In this document: positions 11,391 through 22,839 of the stretch, in pieces | Position numbering within the stretch: position 1 is the stretch's first letter | Layout of the letters: each line of letters starts with the position of its first letter | NCBI GenBank assembly: GCA_947359465.1 | Contig: OX375872.1 | Location: 3,392,395-3,456,394, forward strand | Length of the DNA: 64,000 bases | Source of the DNA: Metellina segmentata | Taxonomy: Eukaryota; Arthropoda; Arachnida; Araneae; Tetragnathidae | Reading direction: 5' to 3' | Translations under genes and position numbers: made by a program | The notes under the pieces: generated by a model | Told to the model about the DNA's origin: nothing | The model's database searches: none | What the model saw: only the letters and a program-made list of their open reading frames with translations

Positions 11391-11846
11391 TCTCTCTATA
11401 TTAAAAAAAAAGCTGCTGCCGACGCAGGATTGAAAACTGTGCTGTTTAGCTCGATTCTTAGACGGTTTCCCTAGAAAGTTCGGATCAGAAAAATATGAAA
11501 TTAACATAGTTTGTTCTTCATCGTGTTCCCTGGAGAACTGTAAAGATCTTTTTCCGATACGGTTATTAGGTTATTAGTTTAGGGTTTATTAAGTGTCAAA
11601 GTTTGAAAAGCGAAATTTCTTCCGCGAGTGAGCAAACCACATACAAATTTTCAGTCTTAAGCCATGAGTTTTTTTTAAAGAGTACATCTCAACGTAAATT
11701 TTTGCAGCTCGTCGAGTTTTTTTAGAAATTTCAATTTGGTTCTTGATAATATTTTTTTGAAATTCGGGAAAAATCGGGACATATTCGCTATTGATTTTAT
11801 TAAACTGTCATATCTATATCTTATTACTATTAGTTTTTTATTTTTA
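11391..11846 (+). repeat. Dispersed repeat R1, uninterrupted copy
   Basis: It begins TCTCTCTATATTAAAAAA after an A, and runs through TTTAGCTCGATTCTTAGACG and GGTTTATTAAGTGTCAAAG to TTACTATTAGTTTTT. It is colinear with 36473-36670 plus 37607-37860. Because it lacks the 936-base insert found there, it shows the empty TTAA site. Non-coding. The sequence at 11847-12339 downstream holds nothing I recognise. Confidence 0.7.
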
Positions 11847-12600
11847 AAATGTGAAGCTCCAGTGCAGCAACAGTGAAGCTCCTGCTGCACCTGTTGGGAC
11901 AGTTAATGGACATTAAAATCCGTGAGCTTTGTGTATTTATTATCCAAACTAAGGAGTTACTGATGGAATTTGTAAAGGGTACAACCAAAATAGTAGCTCT
12001 TCTGATTAGCCTAGTTGAAAATTGAATATGGTCAATTTGTGTTTATAGCAATTTAATTTCATAAATCAATTCAATTATGTCTTGTGAAAAGTTGCTTTGT
12101 TGCTAAAAAACGCATTTAAAAATACAGAGCCTATTATGAACTTCCAATGCATTTTAATGAATTACTTTCATTTCTTAAGAAGGTTGCAGATTAACCCTTA
12201 CATTTAGTACATCTTTTTAACAACATTTCTAACATCACCAGTATGAAATTGATGATTTAGCAGTTAAAACTTTAAAGATTATGTAATGTTGTATGCTTTT
12301 ATTTAACAATTACATAATAAATTTTACATGAAATACTTTTGAAAGGTCGCGCAGAAATACACTGCTGTTTGTAAAAAATGCAACGCCATGAAGTAATCAT
12401 CCGAATGAAATAAAATTTGAGGCAAATGTCAATTATAGGATGTTATACAAAGTAGTAAAGTTTCAGAGCCACCACGCATGCGTAGTGTGAGCAGCGCCCT
12501 CTGAACTGAGGCTAAAAGCTTATAAATAGAGGGCTGTAGCGGGACGTTGAAAATAGTGCATGATTATTTTTTAGTGGCGAACGTTTAGTGAGACCTAAGT

Positions 12601-13639
12601 ATGTCTCCACGACGAAATAGGGTGAAATTTCAACAAAATACAGTTTAAACGGGGGAGAATCATCGGCCTTCATGAAGGAGGATTTTCCTATCGCGCAATA
12701 GCAGCTCGTGTGCAGCGGAACAGTTCCACAGTGATGCGAGTTTGGAAGCAGTGGACCGACGAGTACCGGACAACTCGAAAAACTGGGTGTAGACCACGGA
12801 AGGTGACGTCAGTGCTCGATGATAGACACCTGGTCCACATGGCGGTGAATGACCGTACAGCTTCCTCCAGGCAGTTGGCAGTACTTTGGTCTACTGCTAC
12901 AGGTGTACTAATGTCGGCTTTGTCAATTCGCCGACGTCTGCTGCACCGTGGACTGCGTGCAAGGATTCCTTTATACAGGATCCCCGTCACGCCAAACCAT
13001 CGACGGCTGCGTCTGCAATGGGCTCATGAGCATAGAGCCATGCGGGCTGATTGGCTACAAGTTGTCTTTTCTGACGAATCCCGCTTTAATTTGTGGAACC
13101 ATGAAGGCCGCATTCGTGTTAGACGCTATGCCGGTGAACGCTGTCTTCCAGAGTGCGTTACCGAACGTCATAGTGGCCGAACACCCGGACTTATGTTCTG
13201 GGGTGCGATTTCGTATCATGGACGATCTCAGCTGTTACGAATTGAGGGTAATCTGAATAGCAACAGGTACGTCCGTGAAGTGCTAGAGCCCGAAGTCGTT
13301 CCCTTCTTTTAAGGCATCCCTGGAGCTATCTTTCAACAGGATAATGCACGCCCACATGTTGCAAAGAATGTTCGATACTTCTTTTCAGCCCAACAAATGC
13401 AACTTCTTCATTGGCCTGCTTATTCGCAGAATATGTCGCCTATTGCGCACGTGTGGGATTTGGTTGGTCGGCGTCTCGCTCATGATCCGCGTCCTACAGC
13501 TTCAAGAAACGAAATTTGGGTGCCCATACAAACAATATTGAATTCTCTTTCACAAGCAGATATTCAACATGTGTTTCACTCCCTGCCACGTCGTGTAGCA
13601 GCACTTACTGCAGCGCGTGGTGGCTACACCAAATACTGA
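12601..13639 (+). pseudogene. Tc1-like transposase, inactive
   Basis: The start is MSPRRNRVKFQQ at 12601. After an early frame break the helix-turn-helix region follows (GLHEGGFSYRAIAARV near 12670, GCRPRKV), then the DDE domain with VVFSDESRFNLWNHEG (first Asp) and IFQQDNARPHVAKNV (second Asp). A TAA at 13310 interrupts the frame. In the third motif, where the family has a Pro-Ile-Glu box, this copy reads SPIAHVWD, so the last catalytic acid is Ala. The frame ends ARGGYTKY. Cut-and-paste transposition would not be possible with this protein. Confidence 0.85.
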
Positions 13640-13829
13640 TTTCGGACACTTAATATTGTTTTTTTTTGCTTTGAAAATTTATTCATTTATTTGTACTAAT
13701 ACAACAGTGGCGGATTAAGCGGTAAGCGGACTAAGCAGCCGAGTAGGGCCCCGGAATACCATAGGGGCCCCGAGGTCTTAAAATGTCTTTTCATTAGGGT
13801 TCGAGGAAAGTTGTAACAGCGTCTTTGCA

Positions 13830-15830
13830 ATGCGTAGTGCAAAGAAAAAAGTTTCTAATACAAGTTGGTCAGCAATATATAGTAAATGCTGTATTAAATA
13901 TAATACTTGGTTTCACCCATATAAATGAGACTTTAACTAAAATTTTTAATTCAGAAGAAGAAAAAAGTTACCTTAGTGAAGGCGCTTTCACTTCTGAAAA
14001 AAATGGACAAATATGAAACCGCCCTAATTCCAGTTAACTGGAATACTATTTTACAAAGAATAAATGCTATTTGTAAATCACAGTGGAATGCACAAGTATA
14101 TTGAAAGGATCTATCCCACTGAAGTCATTAGAAATTTTATCAATAACTAGCCACTGCGCGGACAGCACGGCATTGCACGTGGCAGTTCTTTTAGTTGGGT
14201 CAGGTGTGACCATTGCTCGCTAACCCCCGGTGATTGCTCAAACCAAATGGGAATTCGTAGCATATTGGATAACAGCCATCATGGCGTTTCCCGTGGTGTT
14301 GGCTTGCTTCGCAAACCAAATTATGAATAGTATGAAGCATGGTTTGTTTTGCAAACCAACACCACGGGCAAAGCCGTGATGGCCCCGTCATTGTTAAATT
14401 CGACCAAATTATTGTCAAATTCGACCAAATTCTACTTGCGAAGACATCGAATCGGCGTGGCGTAACGTCCCAATCTCCTTGCGAAAATATAAATATTTAA
14501 TTCAAAAATTACTTATTAAAAGAAAATCAAATGCAAGGTATCGAACTATTGTAAAATTTTCCGCAGATTTCAAATCCGTTGAAACTTTTAATCGATCTTT
14601 AACAATACCGATTTTACAAAAAAATCCTTAATGCCAGTCAAAATGATCAGTGATTTCTCGAATCAAACAAAGGTCATTCTGCGACCTAATGTTGGAAAAA
14701 ATATAAAATTTTCAATTCAAAATTTTTTTTATTTAAAGAAATCATATTTTAGGTATGGATCTAATGCGAAATGTTTCGCAGATAACGAATCCGTTGAAAT
14801 TTTTACTCTATATTTAACGATCTAGGAGATAGAAAAAAGAACTCGGCTAAAACTTTATTTGTTTTTTTAGTCGGCTGACAAATCATTCCTCTGCAAAATC
14901 AAACGGAACCGGAAAAAATAAACGCAGAATATGCGATCTTTTATGCTGTTTCCATTCCAAAAATAACAATAATAATTAAATATCTCATTAAATTCATTTT
15001 AAAATGTTCTAAATTAAATTTTTAAATTCTGGCTTCACACAAAAATTGCAAAAAATTCCAACTACCTGTGTGCCAGATCTCATAACTACAAGTGCCATAG
15101 ATTCGTCACAAGAGTCTCCACACATTAACACTTCCTTTTATAATTACCAATAATTTCAGAGAATTTGAAAGAGTCGAAAAAGAGACAGCTGATTTATCAG
15201 GTTTATCATTTAATGTAGAAGATGGACAGATTCACAAACAAAAGAGAAAATTGCTTTTTGATGAAAACAAAGAAGTTGGGAAGAAGATATGAATTTACAA
15301 AAAGAAAAAATTTCAAAGCAAATGCATTTTATGTCACCAAGGCAGAATCATCTCAAGGAACTTAAACAATCTGAAGTTGTGGAGCCTTTACGAAAAAATT
15401 TTTTTTTGATTTATCAATAGATAAAAAAAGAACACGATATAATAGTTGAAGGATATTTAAAAAACGACATTCATGTTTGAACTTTTGAAGAGGAATTTGA
15501 CCATTTTTTTAATATTTCTAAAAGAAACGAGGACACCATGAAAACTACACCAAACTTCTATTGAGCCGTCAAAGAAATGTCTTGCACATTTCCGAATGTT
15601 AAAATATTAATGAAATTTTTTTTAACAATTCCCTTATCTAATGCGTCAGAAGAAGATCGTTTTCCGGTTTAAAGCTTATAAAAAAATATTTAAGGCGTAC
15701 TATGGGAGAAGAAAGATTAATTAATGTAGCCATTCTGTACATCGAGCAAACAATTTTAAACCAAATTGACACTGCCAGAATACTTGACGAATTTGCAAAA
15801 AAAAAAAAGCAAAACGGAAATTCACGTAAA
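13830..15830 (+). pseudogene. hAT transposase relic, heavily deleted
   Basis: Fragments in changing plus frames match DUF4371-type hAT transposases: ALIPVNWNTILQRINAICKS near 14020, then, after the Helitron-type insert, NFREFERVEKETADLSGLSF near 15160. YYGRRKINKCSHS / GEERLINVAILYIEQ lies near 15700, followed by DEFAKKKKQ near 15790, the usual C-terminal end. Large parts of the catalytic core are missing and stops are frequent, so it is non-functional. Confidence 0.65.
14147..15140 (-). mobile_element. Helitron-type non-autonomous copy (family H2)
   Basis: It begins A|CTAGCCACTGCGCGG on the plus strand, which on the minus strand is a CTAG 3' end followed by T. It interrupts the hAT relic, whose sense resumes near 15145. 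It shares GCTTCGCAAACCAA blocks and the AAATCCGTTGAAA motif pair with the copy at 8611. Its 5' end is not sharply visible. Confidence 0.55.
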
Positions 15831-16079
15831 AAATGTTTTTTAATAAATCTATTTTTTTTGGGGTATGAAATTTTTTATTTCTTTTCATTTTGTTACTGAC
15901 TTAAAGAGAGTTTTCTTGAAACCTTTTTTTCTAACATGAGTTTAAGGGCCCCGAAAGTTTTACCGCTTGGGGCCCCCACTTGACTTGATCCGCCTCTGTA
16001 CTACAAGCCGTTTGTGTATTAAATTTCATTTAATTCTGATGACTCCTTCATGGTGTTGCATTTTTTACAAACAGCAGTA

Positions 16080-16336
16080 TATATACAAATGAGTAACTCA
16101 GTAGGAATACTATTTTCCCTTGCACGGAAAAAGTAAAGAATCTATCGTACCATAATACAGTTGTAGTTAAATATTAGAAGCATTTTGCAACTGCACAAAG
16201 TAGTAAATTGAGACACAATCCTATGAGCAGTTTGCATGTGCCTAATAATAATAAATCAGCATCCACTGTGTTTCACAATTACCTGCCTCACGTGTATATG
16301 AATATTATGTATTTTCACAAGAGTTATATTATGTTA
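16080..16336 (+). repeat. Duplicated segment, copy 1 (flank of the Tc1 element)
   Basis: About 255 bases from ATATACAAATGAGTAACTCA to TTATATTATGTTAA are repeated at 17423-17679 with roughly a tenth of positions changed. The matching left flank of copy 1 (GGTCGCGCAGAAATA) lies before the Tc1 element at 12344-12359. The sequence at 16337-16710 after it is AT-rich without recognised content. Confidence 0.75.
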
Positions 16337-16710
16337 AAAACTAGAAATTCTAAACAAGAAATTCTTAAATTAAAAAAAAATTCTTAACTAAAGAGCTTAT
16401 GACAAAAATATAGGTAACACTAAAAGTAGTCAATATTGCCCCAAAGAAATGTTCAAATTTTAAAATCAGTCCCTAAAGCAAGCTTTGATAAAAATCTAAA
16501 AAAATTATATAAAAGCATTTTAAACTAGTCAATTAATTTTTTTCACATAAAAATCAGTTCCAAAGAAAGAGTTTATGATAAACTTCTAATCTAGGTAACA
16601 CTCTAAGATTCTCCGTCGTCCTTGAACGCATCAATCACTAGTCTATATTGCAAAGAAATCTTTCAATTCTAATAGCAATATATGTATAATCTATTTTTCA
16701 ACAAAATATT

Positions 16711-17088
16711 TCATTTCAAAATTAATCCCCAAATAAATAAAGGTCTTGCGTTAAAAATAAGGTATTGATATCCTGGGTGCAATCGATTACGCTGCAATTC
16801 AAAACAATCCGGATATCCTATTGGATGTTCTTGAACTAAATGAATTATATTGTACAATGTCAATTTACGGTAGAACGGAGAAAAGATTAATAGTAGCCAT
16901 TCAATTTTATCAATAGTAAGTGCTAATAGATGGCGCTGCAAATAAAAGCCCTTAATCACGTTTTTATAAAGCTCGTTTGGGTCGACGATTGTTTCGGGGT
17001 TTTCTGGTGCCTTATTCAAAGATGAATCCGAGGCAAGATACGTTTTTGTGATACGAGGATCGTTTGGGCATCCTCCTGTTTTAGACAT
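16711..17088 (-). CDS. Hypothetical 125-aa protein
   Basis: An ATG-started minus frame of 125 codons begins MSKTGGCPNDPRITKTYLAS. It has a normal-looking composition: a hydrophilic first third (with VDPNELYKNVIKGFYLQ), then a hydrophobic patch (IEWLLLIFSPFYR). It lies between the two duplicated segments and beside a LINE fragment. I do not recognise a family, and no transposon signature is evident. It may be a chance frame or an exon of a decayed gene. A CTCF-like AGATGGCGC sequence at about 16928 lies inside it. Confidence 0.25.
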   Translation of the reverse strand: MSKTGGCPNDPRITKTYLASDSSLNKAPENPETIVDPNELYKNVIKGFYLQRHLLALTIDKIEWLLLIFSPFYRKLTLYNIIHLVQEHPIGYPDCFELQRNRLHPGYQYLIFNARPLFIWGLILK

Positions 17089-17139
17089 TTTGTCCAGGTC
17101 GAAACAGTTTGGGATGCCAAACTAGCGTGATAAGTTCCA

Positions 17140-17407
17140 TATTACTTTGTTGAATAAGGAATGTAGACCCGAAGAAATCCCCTGGGCCTGACAATATACA
17201 CGGTCAAATGCTTTTGCATCTAGGCCCAAAAGGTAAACTAAGACTGTTGGGAATTTGTAACCAGTCGTGGAAGAGGGGCCGTTTACCACTTGATTGGAAA
17301 AGGGCCATTGTTATTCCTATTAGGAAGCCAGACAAAGTTGCTAGCTCTCCAGAGAGTTACTGCCCCATCTCCTTGACTTGTATTTCATGTAAAATCATAG
17401 AAAAAAT
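17140..17407 (+). pseudogene. LINE fragment, start of reverse transcriptase
   Basis: The plus frame reads ICNQSWKRGRLPLDWKRAIV, then IPIRKPDKVASSPESYCPIS and LTCISCKIIEKM. This is the N-terminal fingers region of CR1/jockey-type reverse transcriptases. It stops abruptly where the duplicated segment starts, so both ends are missing and no catalytic box is present. The wording differs in region from the 3' fragment at 4938, so they are separate insertions. Confidence 0.8.
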
Positions 17408-17679
17408 GGGTCACGCAGAAATATATATAAATGAATAACTCAGTAGGAATACTATTTTCCCTTGCACGGAAAAAGTAAAGAATCTATCCTACCATAATAC
17501 AGTTGCAGTTAAATGTTAGAAGCATCTTGCAAGTACAAAAAGTATTAAAAAGAGATACAATCCTATGATCAGTTTGCATGTGCCTAAGAATAATAAATCA
17601 GCACCCACTGTGTTTCACAGTTACCTGCCTCACGTGTATATGAATATTATGTATTTTCACAAGAGCTATATTATGTTAA
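17408..17679 (+). repeat. Duplicated segment, copy 2 (empty Tc1 site)
   Basis: It is colinear with 12344-12359 joined to 16080-16336 but lacks the Tc1 element, having a single TA region. It ends TTATGTTAA, where the copies diverge. It follows directly on the LINE fragment. Confidence 0.75.
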
Positions 17680-18019
17680 CGGTTCCAGACTTCCCAGCCT
17701 CAGTTTGTGCAGAAATGAATGCTGAATTACTTTCAGATTGTGGCACTGAACAAGCGAAATACAGTATCCTGAGTAAGTTATTAATCATTCCTAATTCTAT
17801 TCAACTACCGAGAGGTGCATGTGTTCGCTACCTGGGTCCACACACGTGGACCCTTTCGCCTTAAAAATAATCTTTCTGAAAACATTGTTAGGTTCTATAT
17901 AAAAAGAACGCTTATGCTTTACGATTGACACCATTAGATGGCTGTATAAATCTGTAATTCCTGTGGAATATGTATTATTCAAAAGCGATTGTGAAGCTCA
18001 ACGTTCTCGTAAAGTAAGT
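17680..18019. other. Flank of gypsy element with a strong palindrome
   Basis: It holds GGGTCCACACACGTGGACCC near 17836-17855, a near-perfect palindrome, followed by TTAA. Similar palindromes occur at 22841 (GGTCCACGTAAGTGGACG) and 24267 (GGTACACATATGTGTACC), beside the piggyBac relic. I infer that these belong to piggyBac-type ends. No coding frame is visible. Confidence 0.35.
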
Positions 18020-18272
18020 TGTGGAGAGTACGAATTGAAATTCGTTGTTCTTGTCAGAAGCAGACGATTCGCGTAATATCGCTCTCTTTCTCTCTCGGCG
18101 CAAGTTTGTAATGCGCATGCGCGAAGCATTGCGAACGGAGCGCGTATCAATATTCTTACGTCTTAACTTTTCCCTTTCGGTTGTTGTTCGTCTTGTGTCT
18201 CTCTTCATCTTGTGGAATAAATTATTGTGTTCTAATTCATGTTGTATTAGTTGCACACCAACGAACACCACA
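18020..18272 (+). repeat. 5' LTR of gypsy element
   Basis: It begins TGTGGAGAGTACGAATTG and ends AACACCACA. It contains TGCGCATGCGCG at 18112-18123, a perfect match to the NRF-1 palindrome, and a CT-repeat before it. Confidence 0.92.
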
Positions 18273-18391
18273 AATGGTGACCCGGTATTAAAGAACGCAC
18301 AATACCTAAATCCGGATATATTTTTCAAAATTATCCATTATTTTTCTTCAACGTGCTGTGAAGCCTTGGACTTAAAAATGACCGACGTCCG

Positions 18392-19136
18392 ATGACCGCG
18401 GTGAAAATTCCGTCCTACAACTTCAGCGACCCTGCACTTTGGTTCCACATGTGTACGTTCGAATTAGGAGTACCCAAACCAATAACGGACAATCGTACCA
18501 AGTTTAACTACATTGCATCCAACCTTCCTCCAGAAGCAGCGTCGACAGTTCGCGACGTCATCACGAAGCCGGACCCGACCGACCCTTACCAACATATCAA
18601 AAGGGAACTAATCAACCGAAGTGGCGAATCATCACACCAGGAAATTCGGAAACTTTTAGCTGGCGAACAATTAGGAGACAGGAAGCCTACTGAATTGCTC
18701 CGCATCATGAAGCGACGTGCCGCATCAAGTGCCAGACGAGCTCATGCTCGAACTTTTTCAAACGCATCTGCCAACGCGAGTACAGTCCATTCTTGCAGCC
18801 ATAACTCCTCTGACGATCGAGAAAGCAGCGGAAGTGGCCGACCGAGTACTGGAAGTGACGCCGATGCCGGTAAGTGCTTGCTCAGTTGCCTCAGTTTCCA
18901 TGGAAGATCGATTATTAGCAGAAATTGAAAAATTAAATCTGCGCATAGATAACCTTTCTCGTGGCAGAAGCCGCAGTCATAATAAGCAACATCACGCGCG
19001 AGGTAATCGCAGCAAATCGCGATCCAGCCAAAACCAACACGACCAATGTTGGTATCATTTTAAATTTGGCGAAAAGGCCCAAAAATGCACACCTCCCTGC
19101 AAATTTAAAAAAAAAAACGACCGAGGACTGGTGTAG
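18392..19136 (+). pseudogene. Gypsy gag, frameshifted
   Basis: The first frame (from 18392) reads VKIPSYNFSDPALWFHMCTF, the N-terminal capsid-like region of this gypsy lineage. Near 18710 the sense moves to another frame (PDELMLELFQTHLPTRVQSI) and runs to a zinc knuckle of the form C-x3-H-x9-C-x3-C (CWYHFKFGEKAQKCTPPC) near 19059-19112. A single indel therefore broke gag. It would form the retrotransposon particle and bind its RNA. Confidence 0.8.
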
Positions 19137-19150
19137 AGGCGACTACCACC

Positions 19151-22100
19151 TTGCCCAAAAATTCTCATCGCCTATTCGTACGCGACAGACGTACTAATAT
19201 ACAGTATTTAATCGACACAGGTTCTGACGTTTCCATAATTCCCGCATCAAAATTACAAAGGAGAAATGGCCCGGAAATGACTCTTTCCGCAGCAAACACT
19301 TCCCCCATCCATGTATACACATCACAAACTCTCTCCTTAGATCTGGGTTTGAGACGCGTAGTCACATGGACATTTTTAGTTGGAAATGTGTCCACTCCCA
19401 TAATAGGCGCCTATTTTCTGTACAATTTTAACCTAGTGCCAAATTTAGTGCAGCATAAATTGAATGATGCACAAACAAACATAAACACTGACGGTATAAT
19501 GCGCAACAGTAGCATCCATTCCGTAAAAACGGTATCTGGTAATAGTGTATACCATAAATTGTTAATGGAATTTACAGAAATCACACGACCTCCACGCCCG
19601 GATCAGGAGATAAAACATTCAGTTGTTCATTACATCAACACGACTGGTCCGCCCGTAACGGTCAAAGCCCGCAGACTTGCACCTGACCGCTTACACATTG
19701 CTAAGGAGGAATTCAAAACAATGATCCAATTAGGCCACATGCGCCCCTCGAAAAGCAATTACGCATCTCCTTTGCACATGGTACCGAAAAAAGATAGCTC
19801 TGAATGGAGACCTGTTGGTGACTATCGAGCACTTAATGCTCAAACAATCAAAGACAATTACGGTGTACCAAATATTTTAGATTTTACATCGAACCTACAT
19901 GGCACAAAATTTTTTTCGCACATAGATCTCATGAAAGCGTATCATCAAATCCCTATAAATCCAGAGGATGTTAATAAAACTGCCATTATTACACCCTTTG
20001 GTTTATACGAAAGCTTACGTATGCAATTTGGTCTATGTAACGCCGCATCTACTTTTCAACGATTTATCAATGAAGTAACTCGAAACCTCCCGTTCGTTTA
20101 TGCTTTTGTTGATGACATATTAGTGGCTTCTCGATCATCAGAAGAGCATATCGAACATCTACAGATTTTATTTGAACGAATACAACATTATGGCCTTACT
20201 TTAAAACCATCAAAATGCGTTTTTGGAGTCTCCTCCATTGATTTCTTAGGTTTTAAAGTTTCCGAATCGGGTATTTAGTCTCTGCCAGAACGTGTAGAAT
20301 GCATCAAAAATTTTCCAAAGCCAACCACTATCACACAATTAAGGCGTTTCCTTGGATTATTTAATTTCTACAGACGTTTTGTACCCAAAGCAGCTCATAT
20401 ATTAGCCCCCTTAAATAAATTCTTAGAAGGCGTCAAAAATAAAAAGAAATCTAAACGAATTACAGTAACCAAACCTAATGAGTTACTTCAATGGACTGAT
20501 GTGGCAGAGCAATCATTTACGGATGCTAAAAATGCCTTAGCAAGTGCAACTCTTCTGCAACATCCGATACCTGGAGCGAAGCTGAGTGTCTGGGTCGATG
20601 CAAGCGATTTAGCTGTTGGTGGTACTCTTATGCAACTGAATAAAGATGCCTGGGAGCATATTTAATTTCTATCTGCCAAGCTTTCCAAAAGCCAACGGAA
20701 CTGGTCCACGTATGACAGAGAACTATTAGCAATATACACATCAGTCAAACGCTTCAGACATATGCTCGAAGGTCGTGATTTCATCATTTTCACCGATTAA
20801 AAGCCTTTGATTTACGCCTTCAAGCAGAAGCCAGACAAGTGTTCGCCAAGACAACTCCGTCATTTGGACTATATCTCTCAATTTTCAACAGATGTCCTCC
20901 ATACAAAAGGCACTAACAACGTCGTCGCTGATGCATTATCTCGCATAGAAATTGACATTATCTCTTCTCCATTAAATTTTCAAGAATTTGCTTCAGCCCA
21001 AGAGAATGATTCAGAGTTAAAGGCGATTCTAACCAAAAACGACACTTCACTAATTTTGGAAAAGACTTATTTTCCAATCGCTAATTTGGAACTGTTGTGC
21101 GACATGTCCACCGGACAACCTCGACCATTTGTCCCACAATCATATCGAAAAATCATATTTAACCAACTTCATGGACTTTCCCATCCAGGAATCTTCGCTA
21201 CAAATAAGTTGATAACTTCTCGATATGTTTGGCCAGCAATGAACAAATGGATTAAAGAGCAGGTACAATGTTGTATTCCTTGCCAACGTTCTAAAGTCCA
21301 TCGCCACACCAAGACTCCACTTGGTACATTCAATCTACCAGATGCTCGATTTTCCCATATACATCTGGATTTTATTGGACCACTGCCATCATCTGACGGC
21401 CAACGTTATTGTCTCACGATAACTGATCGTTTCACTCGCTGGCCTGAAGTAATCCCGACTACTGACATGACTGCCGAAACAGTTTGTCGAGCACTATTAA
21501 GTGGTTGGATTTCCAGATTCGGCTGTCCTACAACAATAACAACAGATCAGGGCAGAAGTTTCGAATCAAATCTCTTTAGACAGCTAACTAAAGTGCTTGG
21601 AACCAACCACGTCCATTCCGCAGCGTATATACCCCAATCTAATGGGTTAATAGAACGTTTTCATCGTCACCTCAAAAGTGCTCTTAAATACCATGAGCAT
21701 ACAAAATGGACCGAGGTACTACCAATTGTTTTGCTAGGATTGCGATCTGCAATAAAGAACGATATTAACGCTACGTGTGCAGAACTTGTGTATGGAACAA
21801 CACTTCGTTTACCATCTGACATTTTCTTAAGTGAACAAGTTTCTGCAACAGCCTTTCCATCATACGTAGATCAACTTCGCACCTTGATGCAAACTTTAAA
21901 TCCAATTGCAACATCAAAACATTGCAAGGATTCAATCTATATTCATCCCTCATTGGAAACATGTTCTCATGTGTTTTACGTGTGGACTGTCACAAACCAC
22001 CATTGTCTCAGCCTTATACTGGACCACATCCTATTCTTGATCGTTCGGAAAAGAACTGTCGGATTATTGTGAATGGCAAAACAATTTCTGTCACGTTAGA

Positions 22101-22254
22101 CAGAGTAAAACCTGCTCATATTCTGCGTGACGATAGCAACATTAACTTATCTTTGCCTTCTAAATCTATAGAGTCCAGGGAACCTGTACAACCTCTCACA
22201 ACAAGAAGTGGAAGAACTGTACATTTCCCCAAAAGGCTTATTGAATATATTTAA
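19151..22254 (+). pseudogene. Gypsy pol with in-frame stops
   Basis: In order: aspartic protease (LIDTGSDVSIIP near 19210), reverse transcriptase (YASPLHMVPKKDSSEWRPVGD, then YAFVDDILVAS near 20100), RNase H (VDASDLAVGGTL near 20595), integrase zinc finger (HPGIFATN...CCIPCQ near 21180-21290) and DDE core ([30 protein letters not shown]). Three stops, TAG at 20276 and TAA near 20663 and 20798, lie in the same frame as the rest. A frame break near 21960 leads to the C-terminal end (VTLDRVKPAH ... PKRLIEYI). The element is therefore non-autonomous, though all domains are recognisable. Confidence 0.9.
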
Positions 22255-22453
22255 TGTTATATTTGTACATATTAACGATTATCATTGTATATTTGTGTTT
22301 ACTCATTCATTTTCAATTTTTTTAACAAATTCTATTGTTACGAAAATGTTCGTATTTTTCTTAAATTTGTGTTTTTATATTTTCAATGTATATAATCATC
22401 TATTATGATTGTATATCGTTCCTCGGTATCCCTCTTTCACTGGGGGGATACTC

Positions 22454-22700
22454 TGTGGAGAGTACGAATTGAAATTCGTTGTTCTTGTCAGAAGCAGACG
22501 ATTCGCGTAATATCGCTCTCTCTCGGCGCAAGTTTGTAATGCGCATGCGCGAAGCATTGCGAACGGAGCGCGTATCAATATTCTTACTTCTTAACTTTTC
22601 CCTTTCGGTTGTTGCTCGTCTTGTGTCTCTCTTCATCTTGTGGAATAAATTATTGTGTTCTAATTCATGTTGTATTAATTGCACACCAACGAACACCACA
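22454..22700 (+). repeat. 3' LTR of gypsy element
   Basis: It matches the 5' LTR apart from three substitutions and loss of one TTCTCT unit. The NRF-1-like palindrome recurs at 22540-22551. Confidence 0.92.
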
Positions 22701-22839
22701 AAGTAAATATCATTTGTTTTTAATGAATTTTAAATCCTTTAGTTAATGTGATTTAGTGGACAATTTCTTTACATATGGGATGAAATTGTTTATATGATTT
22801 AAATCTGTATTTTGTGCATTTGAGAGCGATTTTTATTTA

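Larger units (their letters stand above)
13705..15998 (+). mobile_element. hAT element inserted in the Tc1 copy
   Basis: The ends CAGTGGCGGATTAAG and CTTGATCCGCCTCTG are inverted repeats, bordered by eight-base duplications TAATACAA and TACTACAA with one mismatch. Eight-base duplications and CAG tips are hAT hallmarks. A transposase relic lies inside, plus a Helitron-type copy. Confidence 0.85.
12360..16079 (+). mobile_element. Tc1/mariner element with nested insertions
   Basis: Terminal inverted repeats (ACTGCTGTTTGTAAAAAATG on the left, complement on the right, about 33 bases with one internal mismatch) lie between TA duplications at 12358-12359 and 16080-16081. Without the hAT at 13705-15998 it would be about 1.4 kb, normal for Tc1. 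The sequence at 17408-17440 (GGTCACGCAGAAATATATAT) is a paralogous copy of the unfilled site, which confirms the boundaries. Confidence 0.9.
18020..22700 (+). mobile_element. Ty3/gypsy LTR retrotransposon (gag-PR-RT-RH-IN order)
   Basis: LTRs at 18020-18272 and 22454-22700 have TG...CA ends, and AAGT flanks both sides (18016-18019 and 22701-22704). TGGTGACCCG at 18275 is a likely primer binding site. A G-rich tract (ACTGGGGGGATACTC) precedes the 3' LTR. Inside are a CCHC-type gag, then protease, reverse transcriptase, RNase H and integrase, the usual gypsy order. The LTRs differ by three substitutions and a six-base indel as I read them, so the insertion is fairly young although the genes are broken. 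Confidence 0.93.

Noticed and set aside
12688..12990. 100-codon minus frame in the Tc1 element
   Set aside because: Antisense of the transposase; no independent support.
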